From: Flavobacteriales bacterium
GTDB lineage: Bacteria; Bacteroidota; Bacteroidia; Flavobacteriales; Flavobacteriaceae
Length of the DNA stretch: 5,922 nucleotides
Direction: 5' to 3'
Assembly (NCBI GenBank): GCA_003229235.1
Contig: QIIH01000050.1
Coordinates: forward strand, 1-5,922
Position 1 is the first letter of the stretch. Every line of letters starts with the position of its first letter. The translations under genes and the position numbers were made by a program. Below the pieces are notes generated by a model. That model ran no database searches and had not been told where the DNA came from. It saw only the letters and a list, made by a program, of their open reading frames with translations. Positions 1 to 5,922 of the stretch are shown here, piece by piece.

Positions 1-163
1 AGAATTAGAAAGTATTACACTTTATGATGTTACAGGAAAAAGAGTTAAATCATTTAATCCAAAGCTTAGTGCGTTTTCTGTGCATGGTATTATTGGCGGT
101 GTTTATTTTTTAAAATTAAATACGACAAAAGGGTTCAAAACTGAAAGGTTAATCATTAGATAA
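1..163 (+). CDS. C-terminal end of a secreted protein with T9SS type A sorting domain (5' truncated)
   Basis: An open frame enters from the left edge (first full codon at position 2) and ends at TAA 161-163, giving 53 residues. The peptide starts ELESITLYDVTGKRV and has a later GIIGGVYFLKL stretch, ending KTERLIIR. This is the layout of the type A C-terminal sorting domain of Bacteroidota: a strand with D-x-x-G-(K/R), then a (I)xG(V/I)Yxl strand, then a final basic strand of the K/R-l-(I/V)-I type. In the family this beta-sandwich directs cargo through the type IX secretion system across the outer membrane and is removed or anchored by the sortase-like PorU. The functional part of the protein lies outside the window, so its activity cannot be stated. 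No clear hairpin terminator follows the stop. Confidence 0.85.
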   Translation, partial: ELESITLYDVTGKRVKSFNPKLSAFSVHGIIGGVYFLKLNTTKGFKTERLIIR

Positions 164-261
164 ATACGTTGCACAACAAAGAACTAAGCTAAAAACCAAG
201 TCTTTTAAACGTTGTTTGATAATAGGCTGTCCGCTAAAGTTATTACTTTTGTTAATGTATC

Positions 262-269
262 TAGTTTTG
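262..269 (+). promoter_or_regulatory. Candidate Bacteroidota -7 box, upstream of the 368-1087 gene
   Basis: TAGTTTTG fits the Bacteroidota TAnnTTTG -7 consensus exactly. A TTA at 240-242, one base from the TTG -33 consensus, sits 19 bp upstream, the usual spacing. The box lies inside the inverted-repeat element. It would give a leader of about 90 nt that includes the 293-325 hairpin. Such AT-rich words also occur by chance. Confidence 0.3.
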
Positions 270-292
270 TCGTAAAAATCAAGATATAAACT

Positions 293-325
293 AAAGCGGG
301 AAATCCGTTAAGGAAATTCCGCTTT
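293..325 (+). terminator. Hairpin, possible terminator or leader structure
   Basis: AAAGCGGGA (293-301) pairs with TTCCGCTTT (317-325) through nine pairs including one G-T wobble. After a symmetric AA/AA internal loop, TCC (304-306) pairs with GGA (312-314) around a GTTAA loop. Only one more T follows before AAAA, so the U-tract is poor and the terminator reading is uncertain. It could instead be a structural part of the surrounding inverted-repeat element, or a leader hairpin of the next gene. Confidence 0.4.
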
Positions 326-367
326 TAAAAATCTTTATCGGACACTACTGTTTTTTAATATTTTTCT

Positions 368-1087
368 ATGAAAAGACTATCCATTTTATTAGTTGTTCTT
401 ATCTGCCAAGGCCCTATTATTGGGCAAGAACTAACTAGCACTCAATTACTTGAAAAGGCCATCGCCTATCACGATCCAGGTAATAATTGGCCTAATTTTA
501 ATGACTCACTTGTGGTTAATATGCAGATACCAAATGTCCCAGATAGGCTGAGTTCGTTTAACATAAATTTGCCATTAGATCATTTTTATATTAAGGCAAT
601 AGCCGACGGAAATATTACAGAGTATACGCTAGATAAAGGTACTTGCGAAGTAGTTTTTAACGGCACTAAAAACCCAGACGAAGCAACACAGCGTGAATTT
701 GGAGTAAACTGCGAACGCGCCAATGTGATGAAAGATTATTACACCTATTTGTATGGCCTTCCTATGAAGCTTAAAGACCCAGGCACCATTGTAGATCCTG
801 AGGTTCGCTATATAGATTTTGACGGTAAAAACTATCTTGTTCTTAAGGTAACGTACGATCCAGAAGTAGGAAGCGATATTTGGTTTTTTTACTTTGATCC
901 AAGCACTTATGCCATGGAGATTTACCAGTTTTATAAAGGCGATCCAGATGGTGCGGGAAAAGATACTGGAGAGTTTATTCTGTTAACAGAAGAGACTGTT
1001 CTTTGCGGCATCAGAATACCTAAAAATAGAGCTTGGTATTATAACAAAGGCGCCAAATATCTTGGTACAGACTTTCTAATGAATTAA
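368..1087 (+). CDS. Exported protein, probable DUF6503 family
   Basis: This 239-residue protein begins with a typical signal peptide: MKR, a hydrophobic core at residues 4-18, then IIG/QE, where signal peptidase I probably cuts before Gln20. Cys13 lies in the hydrophobic core and lacks a small residue before it, so a lipoprotein is unlikely. The mature part opens with LLEKAIAYHDPGNNW (residues 27-41), which I recognise as typical of the DUF6503 family of Bacteroidota. It continues as aromatic-rich beta strands, with NYLVLKVTYDP near 155 and IWFFYFDPSTYAMEIYQFY at 171-189. The overall look is of a LolA/LppX-like periplasmic fold, which is inference. Cys93 and Cys115 could form a disulfide. No enzyme motif is visible and the molecular function is unknown. 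The ATG at 368 is chosen because it gives the full signal peptide; there is no Shine-Dalgarno site, as usual in this phylum. The gene stands alone and converges on the next one. Confidence 0.78.
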   Translation: MKRLSILLVVLICQGPIIGQELTSTQLLEKAIAYHDPGNNWPNFNDSLVVNMQIPNVPDRLSSFNINLPLDHFYIKAIADGNITEYTLDKGTCEVVFNGTKNPDEATQREFGVNCERANVMKDYYTYLYGLPMKLKDPGTIVDPEVRYIDFDGKNYLVLKVTYDPEVGSDIWFFYFDPSTYAMEIYQFYKGDPDGAGKDTGEFILLTEETVLCGIRIPKNRAWYYNKGAKYLGTDFLMN

Positions 1088-1165
1088 GATTTATGAGGGG
1101 TGATTCAGGTGCTATTTTAGCTTAACTATCATCATTATTACCATAATTTATTGAAAGTTAAACGG

Positions 1166-1660
1166 TCATTCTTTTTTTAAATCTCCGGCAGAAATAATTC
1201 CTTTTACCAAATACACGACGATAAATATCTTTATTACAATTCCCTTATAGATATTCGCTGGATTGTCTATCCAGGTTAATAAAACAATCCCGGCATAAAC
1301 CACTAGCCCTATTACCAATGCGATCCAAGGTTTCGATTGTGACCAATATCCCAACAACATAAATATTATAAAAACAACACCACTTGCGATTAATTCTGGA
1401 ATATTGTCATTTGCAAAATATTGGTAAAGACCAAATAACAACTGAATTGCCCCAATCACATACAAACTCGTAGTAGCCGATTTAATAATTTTTGGCGCCG
1501 ATTGCTTTTTATGCAAATCAAGCGCTTTTTGTGTCTTAAATTTCGATTTTTCGACCTCTGTCCCATTTTCCGGAAAGCCACAAGAGATACATTTTTCTGG
1601 TCGGCCTAGTATAGGCTCATTACAATAAGAGCAGTTGCTTGCTGCAGAAGGTTCTTCCAT
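1166..1660 (-). CDS. Small membrane protein with N-terminal zinc-ribbon-like motif
   Basis: This 164-residue protein has two CxxC pairs at Cys10/Cys13 and Cys24/Cys27, ten residues apart, forming a short zinc-ribbon-like head. A charged, Lys-rich stretch follows (about 36-60). Four hydrophobic segments come next, at about 65-82, 88-106, 111-130 and 139-157, and the protein ends in LKKE. It is therefore probably an inner-membrane protein with a cytoplasmic metal-binding N-terminus. No catalytic motif is seen and I do not recognise a named family; zinc-ribbon plus few-helix membrane proteins of unknown role are common in Bacteroidota. The ATG at 1660 is preferred because it lies just before the first CxxC. 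It follows nrdA on the same strand but is separated from it by a strong terminator, so it is probably its own unit. Its stop lies 78 bp from that of the convergent 368-1087 gene. Confidence 0.75.
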   Translation of the reverse strand: MEEPSAASNCSYCNEPILGRPEKCISCGFPENGTEVEKSKFKTQKALDLHKKQSAPKIIKSATTSLYVIGAIQLLFGLYQYFANDNIPELIASGVVFIIFMLLGYWSQSKPWIALVIGLVVYAGIVLLTWIDNPANIYKGIVIKIFIVVYLVKGIISAGDLKKE

Positions 1661-1697
1661 AAAGGTGTGTTACTATAACTAAGTTACGCTAAAAACT

Positions 1698-1733
1698 AAA
1701 AAAGAAAGCTATCTCATGATAGCTTTCTTTTTT
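1698..1733 (-). terminator. Strong intrinsic terminator of the nrdB-nrdA unit
   Basis: AAAAAAGAAAGCTATC (1698-1713) pairs perfectly with GATAGCTTTCTTTTTT (1718-1733): 16 base pairs around a four-base TCAT loop. The outer six pairs are A-T, so the hairpin carries a T-tract on either strand and could act in both directions. On the minus strand it starts 25 bases after the nrdA stop and its T-run is extended by AGTTTTTAG. It is the clearest regulatory structure in the window. Confidence 0.93.
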
Positions 1734-1758
1734 AAGTCAATTATAACGAGCAATTACT

Positions 1759-4182
1759 CTAAGAACCGCACATTAAGCAGTCGTCGTCGTTTTCGGCCTC
1801 TTTAGATTTAGATAACAACTCACGCAACTCCTGAGCCGTTAGTGGCTTGTCTGTGGCTGCGCTCATCGCTGCAACTTTCGCCTTTTCTGGTTTAGGCGCT
1901 GTGGTCGCTTTTTTCTCGTTATTAAGAGTAAACTTAATGGCATCGACAGCACTCTTGGTACGCAAGTAATACATACCTGTTTTTAGACCGCTCTTCCATG
2001 CATAAAAATGCATCGAGGTAAGCTTTGCCATATTTGCGTTCTCCATAAAGAGGTTAAGCGACTGCGACTGATCGATAAAGTATCCGCGGTGACGCGACAT
2101 ATCGATAATGTCTTTCATGCTCAATTCCCAAACGGTTTTATACAGTTCTTTTAACTCCTGCGGAATCACATCGATATCTTGGATAGATCCGTTGGCACGC
2201 ATAATTTCTTGTTTTAAATCGTCGTTCCAAAGGTTAAGCTCTACTAAATCTTCTAATAGATGTTTGTTTACTACGATAAACTCTCCAGAAAGTACACGAC
2301 GCGTATAAATGTTAGAAGTATACGGTTCGAATGCTTCGTTGTTCCCAAGAATCTGTGAAGTAGAAGCCGTTGGCATAGGAGCAACTAATAATGAGTTACG
2401 CAACCCATGCTTTTTAATGCTCTTACGCAATTTACCCCAATCCCAGCGTCCGCTAAGCTCTTCGTCTTTGATGTTCCAAAGGTTATGCTGAAACAAGCCT
2501 TCGCTTATAGGAGAACCTTTGTAAGATTCGTAAGGCCCGTCTACTTTGGCTTCTTCCATAGAGGCTTCGAGTGCTGCATAATAGAGCGTTTCGAAAATCT
2601 CTTGGTTTAGTTTTTGAGCTTCCGGGCTCGTAAATGGTAAGCGAAGCAAAATAAACGTATCTGCTAAGCCTTGTATCCCTAAACCAATAGGGCGATGTCT
2701 CATGTTACTGTTTTCGGCCTCTTTTACAGGATAGTAATTGCGATCAATTACACAGTTTAAGTTATTAGTGACTCGCTTGGTGATTCGGTGTAATTCTTTA
2801 TGATCAAACTCCCCATTATTTACAAACATTGGCAAGGCAATAGAAGCTAAGTTACACACGGCAACTTCGTCTGCGCTAGTGTACTCCATAATTTCTGTAC
2901 ACAGGTTAGACGAGCGTATAGTACCCAAGTTTTTCTGGTTAGACTTGCGGTTGGCTGCATCCTTATACAACATATAAGGTGTTCCTGTTTCTATTTGAGA
3001 CTCAAGAATTTTTTCCCAAAGCTCTCTTGCCTTAATGGTTTTGCGACCTTTGTCTTCTGATTCGTACTTGAGGTACATAGCGTCAAACTCTTCGCTATGG
3101 CAGTCAAAAAGGCCAGGGCATTCGTTCGGGCACATTAATGTCCATGATGCGTCATCTTGTACGCGTTTCATAAATAGATCTGGAATCCACATGGCGTAAA
3201 ACAAATCGCGCGCACGCATCTCTTCTTTCCCGTGATTTTTCTTAAGATCAAGGAAGTCAAAAATGTCGGCATGCCACGGTTCTACATAAATGGCAAAAGA
3301 ACCTTTACGCTTTCCTCCCCCTTGGTCTACATAACGAGCAGTATCGTTAAACACTCGTAGCATAGGAACTATACCGTTAGAAGTTCCGTTGGTCCCAGAA
3401 ATATAAGAGCCAGTAGCTCTGATATTATGAATAGAAAGACCAATTCCTCCTGCAGATTGTGAGATTTTTGCCGTTTGCTTTAAGGTGTCATAGATACCGT
3501 CTATGCTGTCGTCTTTCATAGCTAAAAGAAAACAAGAAGACATTTGAGGTTTTGGGGTCCCCGAATTAAAGAGCGTTGGTGTGGCATGCGTAAAATATTT
3601 TTTACTCATAAGCTCGTACGTCTCTTTTGCCGCCTCTAAATCGTTTAGATGAATCCCAAGAGAGACACGCATAAGCATATGTTGAGGTCGCTCTGCTATC
3701 TGGCCGTTAAGCTTTAAAAGATAAGAGCGCTCTAATGTTTTAAACCCAAAGTAATCGTACCCAAAATCTCGGTTATAGATAATTGTAGAGTCTAATTCGT
3801 CTGCGTTTTTCTGAATAATACCGTATACCTCATCACTTAGCAATGGCGCTTTTTTACCAGTACGTGGGTTTACATATAGATACAAATCGGTCATTACCTC
3901 AGAAAACGTCTTTTTTGTGTTTTTGTGTAGATTAGAAACAGAGATTCTAGCCGCCAATCGAGCATAATCTGGGTGGGATGTTGTAAGAGTTGCTGCAATC
4001 TCGGCAGCCAATGTATCCAACTCACTAGTAGTTACTCCATCGTATAGCCCTTCAATTACTCGCATGGCAACCTTTACGGGATCGACAAGTTCGTTTAATC
4101 CATAACACAGCTTGCGCACTCTCGCTGTAATTTTATCGAACATGATGGGTTCTTTGCGTCCGTCTCTTTTTACTACATTCAT
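1759..4182 (-). CDS. nrdA: Class Ia ribonucleoside-diphosphate reductase, catalytic (alpha) subunit
   Basis: The large subunit of aerobic RNR reduces ribonucleoside diphosphates to deoxyribonucleoside diphosphates in the cytoplasm together with NrdB. It has 807 residues; human RRM1 has 792. Residues 1-92 form an ATP-cone (VVKRDGR at 3-9, and Asp56 in SELDTLAAE, equivalent to human Asp57), so ATP/dATP control of overall activity is expected. The ten-stranded barrel follows. Redox cysteines are Cys217 (SSCFLL) and Cys443 (AVCNLAS). The active site is Asn426, Cys428 and Glu430 (NLCTE), where Cys428 is the thiyl-radical residue. Tyr738 and Tyr739 (MYYLRT) relay the radical. The specificity site includes Asp225-Ser226 and loop 2 at 286-294. 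A Lys/Ala/Pro-rich linker (about 755-795) leads to the tail cysteines Cys802 and Cys805 in CLMCGS, which re-reduce the active site. The tail and overall sequence are closer to the eukaryotic than the E. coli type. The start is fixed by the ATP-cone. No intein or frameshift is seen. Confidence 0.98.
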   Translation of the reverse strand: MNVVKRDGRKEPIMFDKITARVRKLCYGLNELVDPVKVAMRVIEGLYDGVTTSELDTLAAEIAATLTTSHPDYARLAARISVSNLHKNTKKTFSEVMTDLYLYVNPRTGKKAPLLSDEVYGIIQKNADELDSTIIYNRDFGYDYFGFKTLERSYLLKLNGQIAERPQHMLMRVSLGIHLNDLEAAKETYELMSKKYFTHATPTLFNSGTPKPQMSSCFLLAMKDDSIDGIYDTLKQTAKISQSAGGIGLSIHNIRATGSYISGTNGTSNGIVPMLRVFNDTARYVDQGGGKRKGSFAIYVEPWHADIFDFLDLKKNHGKEEMRARDLFYAMWIPDLFMKRVQDDASWTLMCPNECPGLFDCHSEEFDAMYLKYESEDKGRKTIKARELWEKILESQIETGTPYMLYKDAANRKSNQKNLGTIRSSNLCTEIMEYTSADEVAVCNLASIALPMFVNNGEFDHKELHRITKRVTNNLNCVIDRNYYPVKEAENSNMRHRPIGLGIQGLADTFILLRLPFTSPEAQKLNQEIFETLYYAALEASMEEAKVDGPYESYKGSPISEGLFQHNLWNIKDEELSGRWDWGKLRKSIKKHGLRNSLLVAPMPTASTSQILGNNEAFEPYTSNIYTRRVLSGEFIVVNKHLLEDLVELNLWNDDLKQEIMRANGSIQDIDVIPQELKELYKTVWELSMKDIIDMSRHRGYFIDQSQSLNLFMENANMAKLTSMHFYAWKSGLKTGMYYLRTKSAVDAIKFTLNNEKKATTAPKPEKAKVAAMSAATDKPLTAQELRELLSKSKEAENDDDCLMCGS

Positions 4183-4221
4183 CTAAAACGTCTTTTGTTA
4201 GTTAGTCAAAAATTTAAAAGC

Positions 4222-4229
4222 CAAAAGTA
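4222..4229 (-). promoter_or_regulatory. Candidate -7 box of an internal nrdA promoter
   Basis: On the minus strand the word is TACTTTTG, an exact match to TAnnTTTG, about 40 bases before the nrdA ATG. No good TTG lies 19-20 bases further upstream; a TTG at 4240-4242 is only 10 bases away. An internal promoter is possible, but nrdA may simply be co-transcribed from nrdB. Confidence 0.3.
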
Positions 4230-4280
4230 GGTTGATATCCAAGTTATAACTCGCATATGTTAAGTTGTTTAAAGATATAA

Positions 4281-4304
4281 CACAGCCATGGGGAGCTGCA
4301 GTGG
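4281..4304 (-). other. GC-rich intercistronic hairpin just after nrdB
   Basis: Within an AT-rich gap, this patch, ending six bases from the nrdB stop codon, contains CAGC (4283-4286) able to pair with GCTG (4295-4298), closing a loop of eight bases. There is no T-run after it on the minus strand, so it does not look like a terminator. It could be a processing or pausing structure between nrdB and nrdA, or chance. Confidence 0.25.
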
Positions 4305-4309
4305 TCTAT

Positions 4310-5287
4310 CTAAAAATCTGCGTCAAAACTAATTTTGTTAGTTTCTTTGTCCTTGTTGGTAACACCTGCCTTTTGATATTCAGAAACACGTTTCTCAAAG
4401 AAATTTGTTTTTCCTTGCAACGAAATCATGTCCATAAAATCGAATGGGTTGGCGGTGTTATACTCTTTTTCGCACTCCATCTCGACTAAGAGGCGATCTG
4501 TTACAAACTCCAAGTATTGGGTCATAAGCTTAGAGTTCATTCCAATTAAACTTGCTGGAAGTGATTCGGTGATAAACTCACGCTCGATATTTAAGGCATC
4601 GACGATAATTTCGCGGATACGCTCTTTAGGAACTTTATTAATTAAGTGATTATTGTGCAAATGCACAGCAAAATCGCAATGAACTCCTTCGTCACGAGAA
4701 ATAAGCTCATTCGAGAAGGTAAGTCCTGGCATAAGGCCTCTTTTCTTTAGCCAAAAAATAGAACAAAAAGCACCAGAAAAGAAAATCCCTTCTACGGCTG
4801 CAAATGCGATAAGACGCTCTGCAAAACTAGGGCTGTCTATCCACTTTAATGCCCAATCTGCCTTTTTCTTGATAGCAGGAAAGGTCTCGATAGCATTAAA
4901 AAGCTGAGCCTTTTCTTTCTCGTCTTTTACATACGTATCGATAAGTAGCGAATAGGTTTCTGAATGGATATTCTCCATCATGATCTGAAAACCATAAAAG
5001 AATTTAGCCTCTGTATATTGAACTTCGTTAACGAAGTTTTCTGCTAAGTTCTCGTTTACGATTCCGTCTGAAGCGGCAAAAAATGCCAAAATATGTTTGA
5101 TAAAATAACGCTCGTCGTCGTTTAATTTAGTAGCCCAATCTGTAATATCTTGGTGCAAGTCAATCTCTTCGGCAGTCCAAAAACTTGCCTCCGATTTTTT
5201 GTACCAATCCCAAATATCATGATGTTGAATTGGAAAAATTACAAATCTGCTTTTATTTTCTGCTAAAATTGGTTCTACTTCACTCAT
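4310..5287 (-). CDS. nrdB: Class Ia ribonucleoside-diphosphate reductase, radical-generating (beta) subunit
   Basis: The small subunit of aerobic RNR is a ferritin-like helical protein that houses the diiron-oxo centre and tyrosyl radical driving catalysis in NrdA. It has 325 residues, normal for the family. All metal ligands can be read by comparison with mouse R2: Asp74 (AASDGIV), Glu105 and His108 (ENIHSE), Glu166 (AVEGIFF), Glu200 and His203 (RDEGVH). The radical tyrosine is Tyr112, so this is a standard tyrosyl-radical type, not one of the Tyr-less variants. Trp37 (SFWTAEE), Asp199 and C-terminal Tyr304 (EYQKAGV) complete the radical path. The tail SFDADF matches the eukaryotic R2 tail that docks on the large subunit. 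There is no N-terminal ATP-cone, in agreement with its presence on NrdA. The ATG at 5287 gives the normal N-terminus; the next Met is residue 103. It lies 127 bp upstream of nrdA on the same strand, with no clear terminator between them. Confidence 0.98.
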   Translation of the reverse strand: MSEVEPILAENKSRFVIFPIQHHDIWDWYKKSEASFWTAEEIDLHQDITDWATKLNDDERYFIKHILAFFAASDGIVNENLAENFVNEVQYTEAKFFYGFQIMMENIHSETYSLLIDTYVKDEKEKAQLFNAIETFPAIKKKADWALKWIDSPSFAERLIAFAAVEGIFFSGAFCSIFWLKKRGLMPGLTFSNELISRDEGVHCDFAVHLHNNHLINKVPKERIREIIVDALNIEREFITESLPASLIGMNSKLMTQYLEFVTDRLLVEMECEKEYNTANPFDFMDMISLQGKTNFFEKRVSEYQKAGVTNKDKETNKISFDADF

Positions 5288-5336
5288 TGTCCGTTGTTTT
5301 TTTATTTTTCGTAAATCTGTCGCTACTCGGGACTAA

Positions 5337-5344
5337 CAAATATG
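5337..5344 (-). promoter_or_regulatory. Candidate -7 box for nrdB
   Basis: On the minus strand the word is CATATTTG, seven of eight matches to TAnnTTTG, about 50 bases before the nrdB ATG. No TTG lies at the expected -33 distance, so support is weak. It is the best match close to the gene. Confidence 0.25.
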
Positions 5345-5678
5345 AAAAATTAAAATACTATTTAAGAGAAAAATTTAGATGGTTTTCAACAAAGTTTTTA
5401 ACATCTTAAAATAAAAAGTGTTCACATCAAAATGTTAAAACAAATGTTTATTTTATTGATTATCAAGATATTATGAATTACCCCTTAGGCTTGTTAACAT
5501 TTCTCCTCAAAGGCGTTGAAAACCAACACGGCATCCCATTTTCGTTGATGTTTTGAGCTATTAACATAACAAATTGATAAGAAAAACTTCAACAACCAAC
5601 TATGTTCATAAATGTCAAAAATGAAAAAACGAAACGCTAACGGAGGTTAATTTTTTGTAAAAAAAGAAAAATTGGAAC

Positions 5679-5712
5679 AAAAAAATCGTCTCACACAAAA
5701 TGCACAAGACAA
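5679..5712 (-). terminator. Possible terminator after the right-edge gene
   Basis: On the minus strand TTGTCT (5712-5707) can pair with AGACGA (5691-5686), six pairs including one wobble, around a 15-base loop, followed at once by seven T (5685-5679). It begins 22 bases after the stop of the 5735-5922 gene, the right place for its terminator. The stem is short and the loop large. Confidence 0.4.
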
Positions 5713-5734
5713 TTTACATTATAACTTTTAAATC

Positions 5735-5922
5735 CTATTCCAGATCTGCTATTTCTAAATACTTAATAGCCTTCCAAGTTTCGTCTAAATCCATATTAGT
5801 ACCACTACCTTTTAGATAAAAACGTCCAGCATAAAACTGCTCAATGGTACTGTTATTCCTTTTTTTGTAATATTCTTCCATAACCTTAATATCATCACGT
5901 ATTGCGGTTCGGCGTATTTTAC
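5735..5922 (-). CDS. C-terminal fragment of an unidentified protein, possibly Sel1/TPR-like (5' truncated)
   Basis: An open frame enters from the right edge on the minus strand and stops with TAG at 5735-5737, giving 61 residues. The other two frames are broken by stops. It reads as real protein, with a charged helical start (IKVMEEYYKKRN) and then FYAGRFYLKGSG, followed by DETWKAIKYLEIADLE to the end. The spacing of G-x-F/Y-Y-L-x-G-x-G, an acidic turn, then A-x-x-Y-L-E-x-A resembles a single Sel1-like (TPR-related) repeat, which usually mediates protein-protein contacts. This is inference from one degenerate unit. The start and most of the protein lie outside the window. It is on the same strand as nrdB but 447 bp upstream, so a shared transcript is unlikely. 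Confidence 0.6.
   Translation of the reverse strand, partial: KIRRTAIRDDIKVMEEYYKKRNNSTIEQFYAGRFYLKGSGTNMDLDETWKAIKYLEIADLE

Larger units (their letters stand above)
225..345. mobile_element. MITE-like inverted-repeat element or insertion-sequence relic
   Basis: The word TGTCCGCTAAAG at 228-239 is matched in inverted orientation by CTTTATCGGACA at 333-344, pairing at 11 of 12 positions. The two arms bound about 120 bp of AT-rich DNA with no reading frame of note. Inside, near the right arm, lies a strong hairpin (293-325). Short non-coding elements with terminal inverted repeats and an internal hairpin fit a miniature inverted-repeat element or the joined ends of a deleted insertion sequence. 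A TA dinucleotide sits just outside each arm (223-224 and 346-347), but the boundary bases differ (GGC on the left, a single G equivalent on the right), so a target duplication is not proven. The IS family is not assigned. It could instead be a long-range RNA fold. Confidence 0.45.
5288..5734. promoter_or_regulatory. 447-bp intergenic region upstream of nrdB, with repeated AACA-type words
   Basis: No reading frame here looks like a real gene. The region is AT-rich and should hold the nrdB promoter. Related nine-base words recur: TTTTCAACA (5383-5391, +), TTTTTAACA (5395-5403, +), GTTTTAACA (5433-5441, -), TTGTTAACA (5491-5499, +), TTTTCAACG (5514-5522, -), CTATTAACA (5558-5566, +) and ACTTCAACA (5586-5594, +). 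GGTTTTCAAC at 5381-5390 recurs perfectly inverted at 5515-5524. They resemble degenerate DnaA boxes (TTATCCACA, seven of nine at best) or sites of another regulator. No NrdR-box pair was recognised. The part at 5640-5685 is mostly poly-A/T. Confidence 0.45.

Noticed and set aside
168..220. Possible integron attC-like site in GTTGCACAAC ... AACGTTGTTT
   Set aside because: The core sites do not fit RYYYAAC and GTTRRRY, and the arms pair over only about five bases.
404..406. Cys13 of the exported protein as a lipoprotein anchor
   Set aside because: The residue before it is Ile, not Gly, Ala or Ser, and it sits in the hydrophobic core, so the lipobox is not met.
1122..1161. Inverted repeat TTAACTATC / GAAAGTTAA between the convergent genes as a shared terminator
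   Set aside because: The arms pair at 8 of 9 positions but enclose a 22-base AT-rich loop, with no proper T-run directly after either side.
2108..2610. Three plus-strand open frames inside nrdA (2108-2308, 2309-2491, 2407-2610)
   Set aside because: They lie antisense to well-conserved nrdA codons and their peptides have no family features.
4265..5409. Plus-strand open frames over nrdB (4265-4489, 4428-4649, 5185-5409)
   Set aside because: They are antisense shadows of nrdB or its flanks, and no recognisable domain is encoded.
5288..5460. NrdR-box pair upstream of nrdB
   Set aside because: No pair of 16-bp palindromic ACAC-type boxes in helical phase could be recognised by eye.
5630..5660. 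TAACGGAGGTTA followed by T-run as a plus-strand terminator
   Set aside because: The stem has only four pairs and no plus-strand gene ends there.
5288..5734. Chromosomal origin of replication
   Set aside because: The words are degenerate, no dnaA or other origin-linked gene is visible, and a regulatory role for nrdB is a simpler reading.
1..5922. Defence system, CRISPR array, intein or other novel multi-gene system
   Set aside because: No repeat array, intein splicing motif or defence-type domain is visible; the genes are a core RNR pair plus isolated small genes.

Overview
The window is chromosomal DNA of an AT-rich Bacteroidota, most likely a member of the Flavobacteriia. The evidence is a type IX secretion (T9SS) C-terminal sorting domain at the left edge, the lack of Shine-Dalgarno sites before the genes, candidate TAnnTTTG promoter boxes, and a class Ia ribonucleotide reductase (RNR) of the eukaryote-like subtype common in this phylum. 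No nucleotide or protein search was possible, so family names rest on recognised motifs.

Left part, + strand: the 3' end of a T9SS cargo gene (1-163) is followed by a 204-bp gap. That gap holds a compact inverted-repeat element of about 120 bp (225-345) with a strong internal hairpin, resembling a MITE or insertion-sequence relic. Next is a 239-residue exported protein (368-1087) that looks like the Bacteroidota DUF6503 family. It converges on a minus-strand gene (1166-1660) for a small protein with a zinc-ribbon-like head and four membrane helices.

Centre, - strand: nrdB (4310-5287) and nrdA (1759-4182) encode the complete class Ia RNR, which converts ribonucleoside diphosphates to deoxyribonucleoside diphosphates. 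The order is radical subunit first, then catalytic subunit, with a 127-bp gap that may carry a second promoter. A perfect 16-bp-stem terminator (1698-1733) ends the pair. All active-site, radical-relay and iron-ligand residues I looked for are present. NrdA carries the ATP-cone allosteric domain, and both C-termini look like the eukaryotic ones.

Right part: a 447-bp gap upstream of nrdB (5288-5734) has no convincing gene. It carries repeated TTTTCAACA/TTTTTAACA-type words in both orientations, which could be DnaA or other regulator sites. At the right edge is the C-terminal fragment of another minus-strand gene (5735-5922), possibly Sel1/TPR-like, with a possible terminator just after it.

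Most of the window is ordinary core-genome content. I see no defence system, CRISPR array, tRNA, rRNA or intact mobile element, and no clear undescribed system. The points most worth checking are the inverted-repeat element, the repeated words upstream of nrdB, and the short leader of the membrane protein gene.
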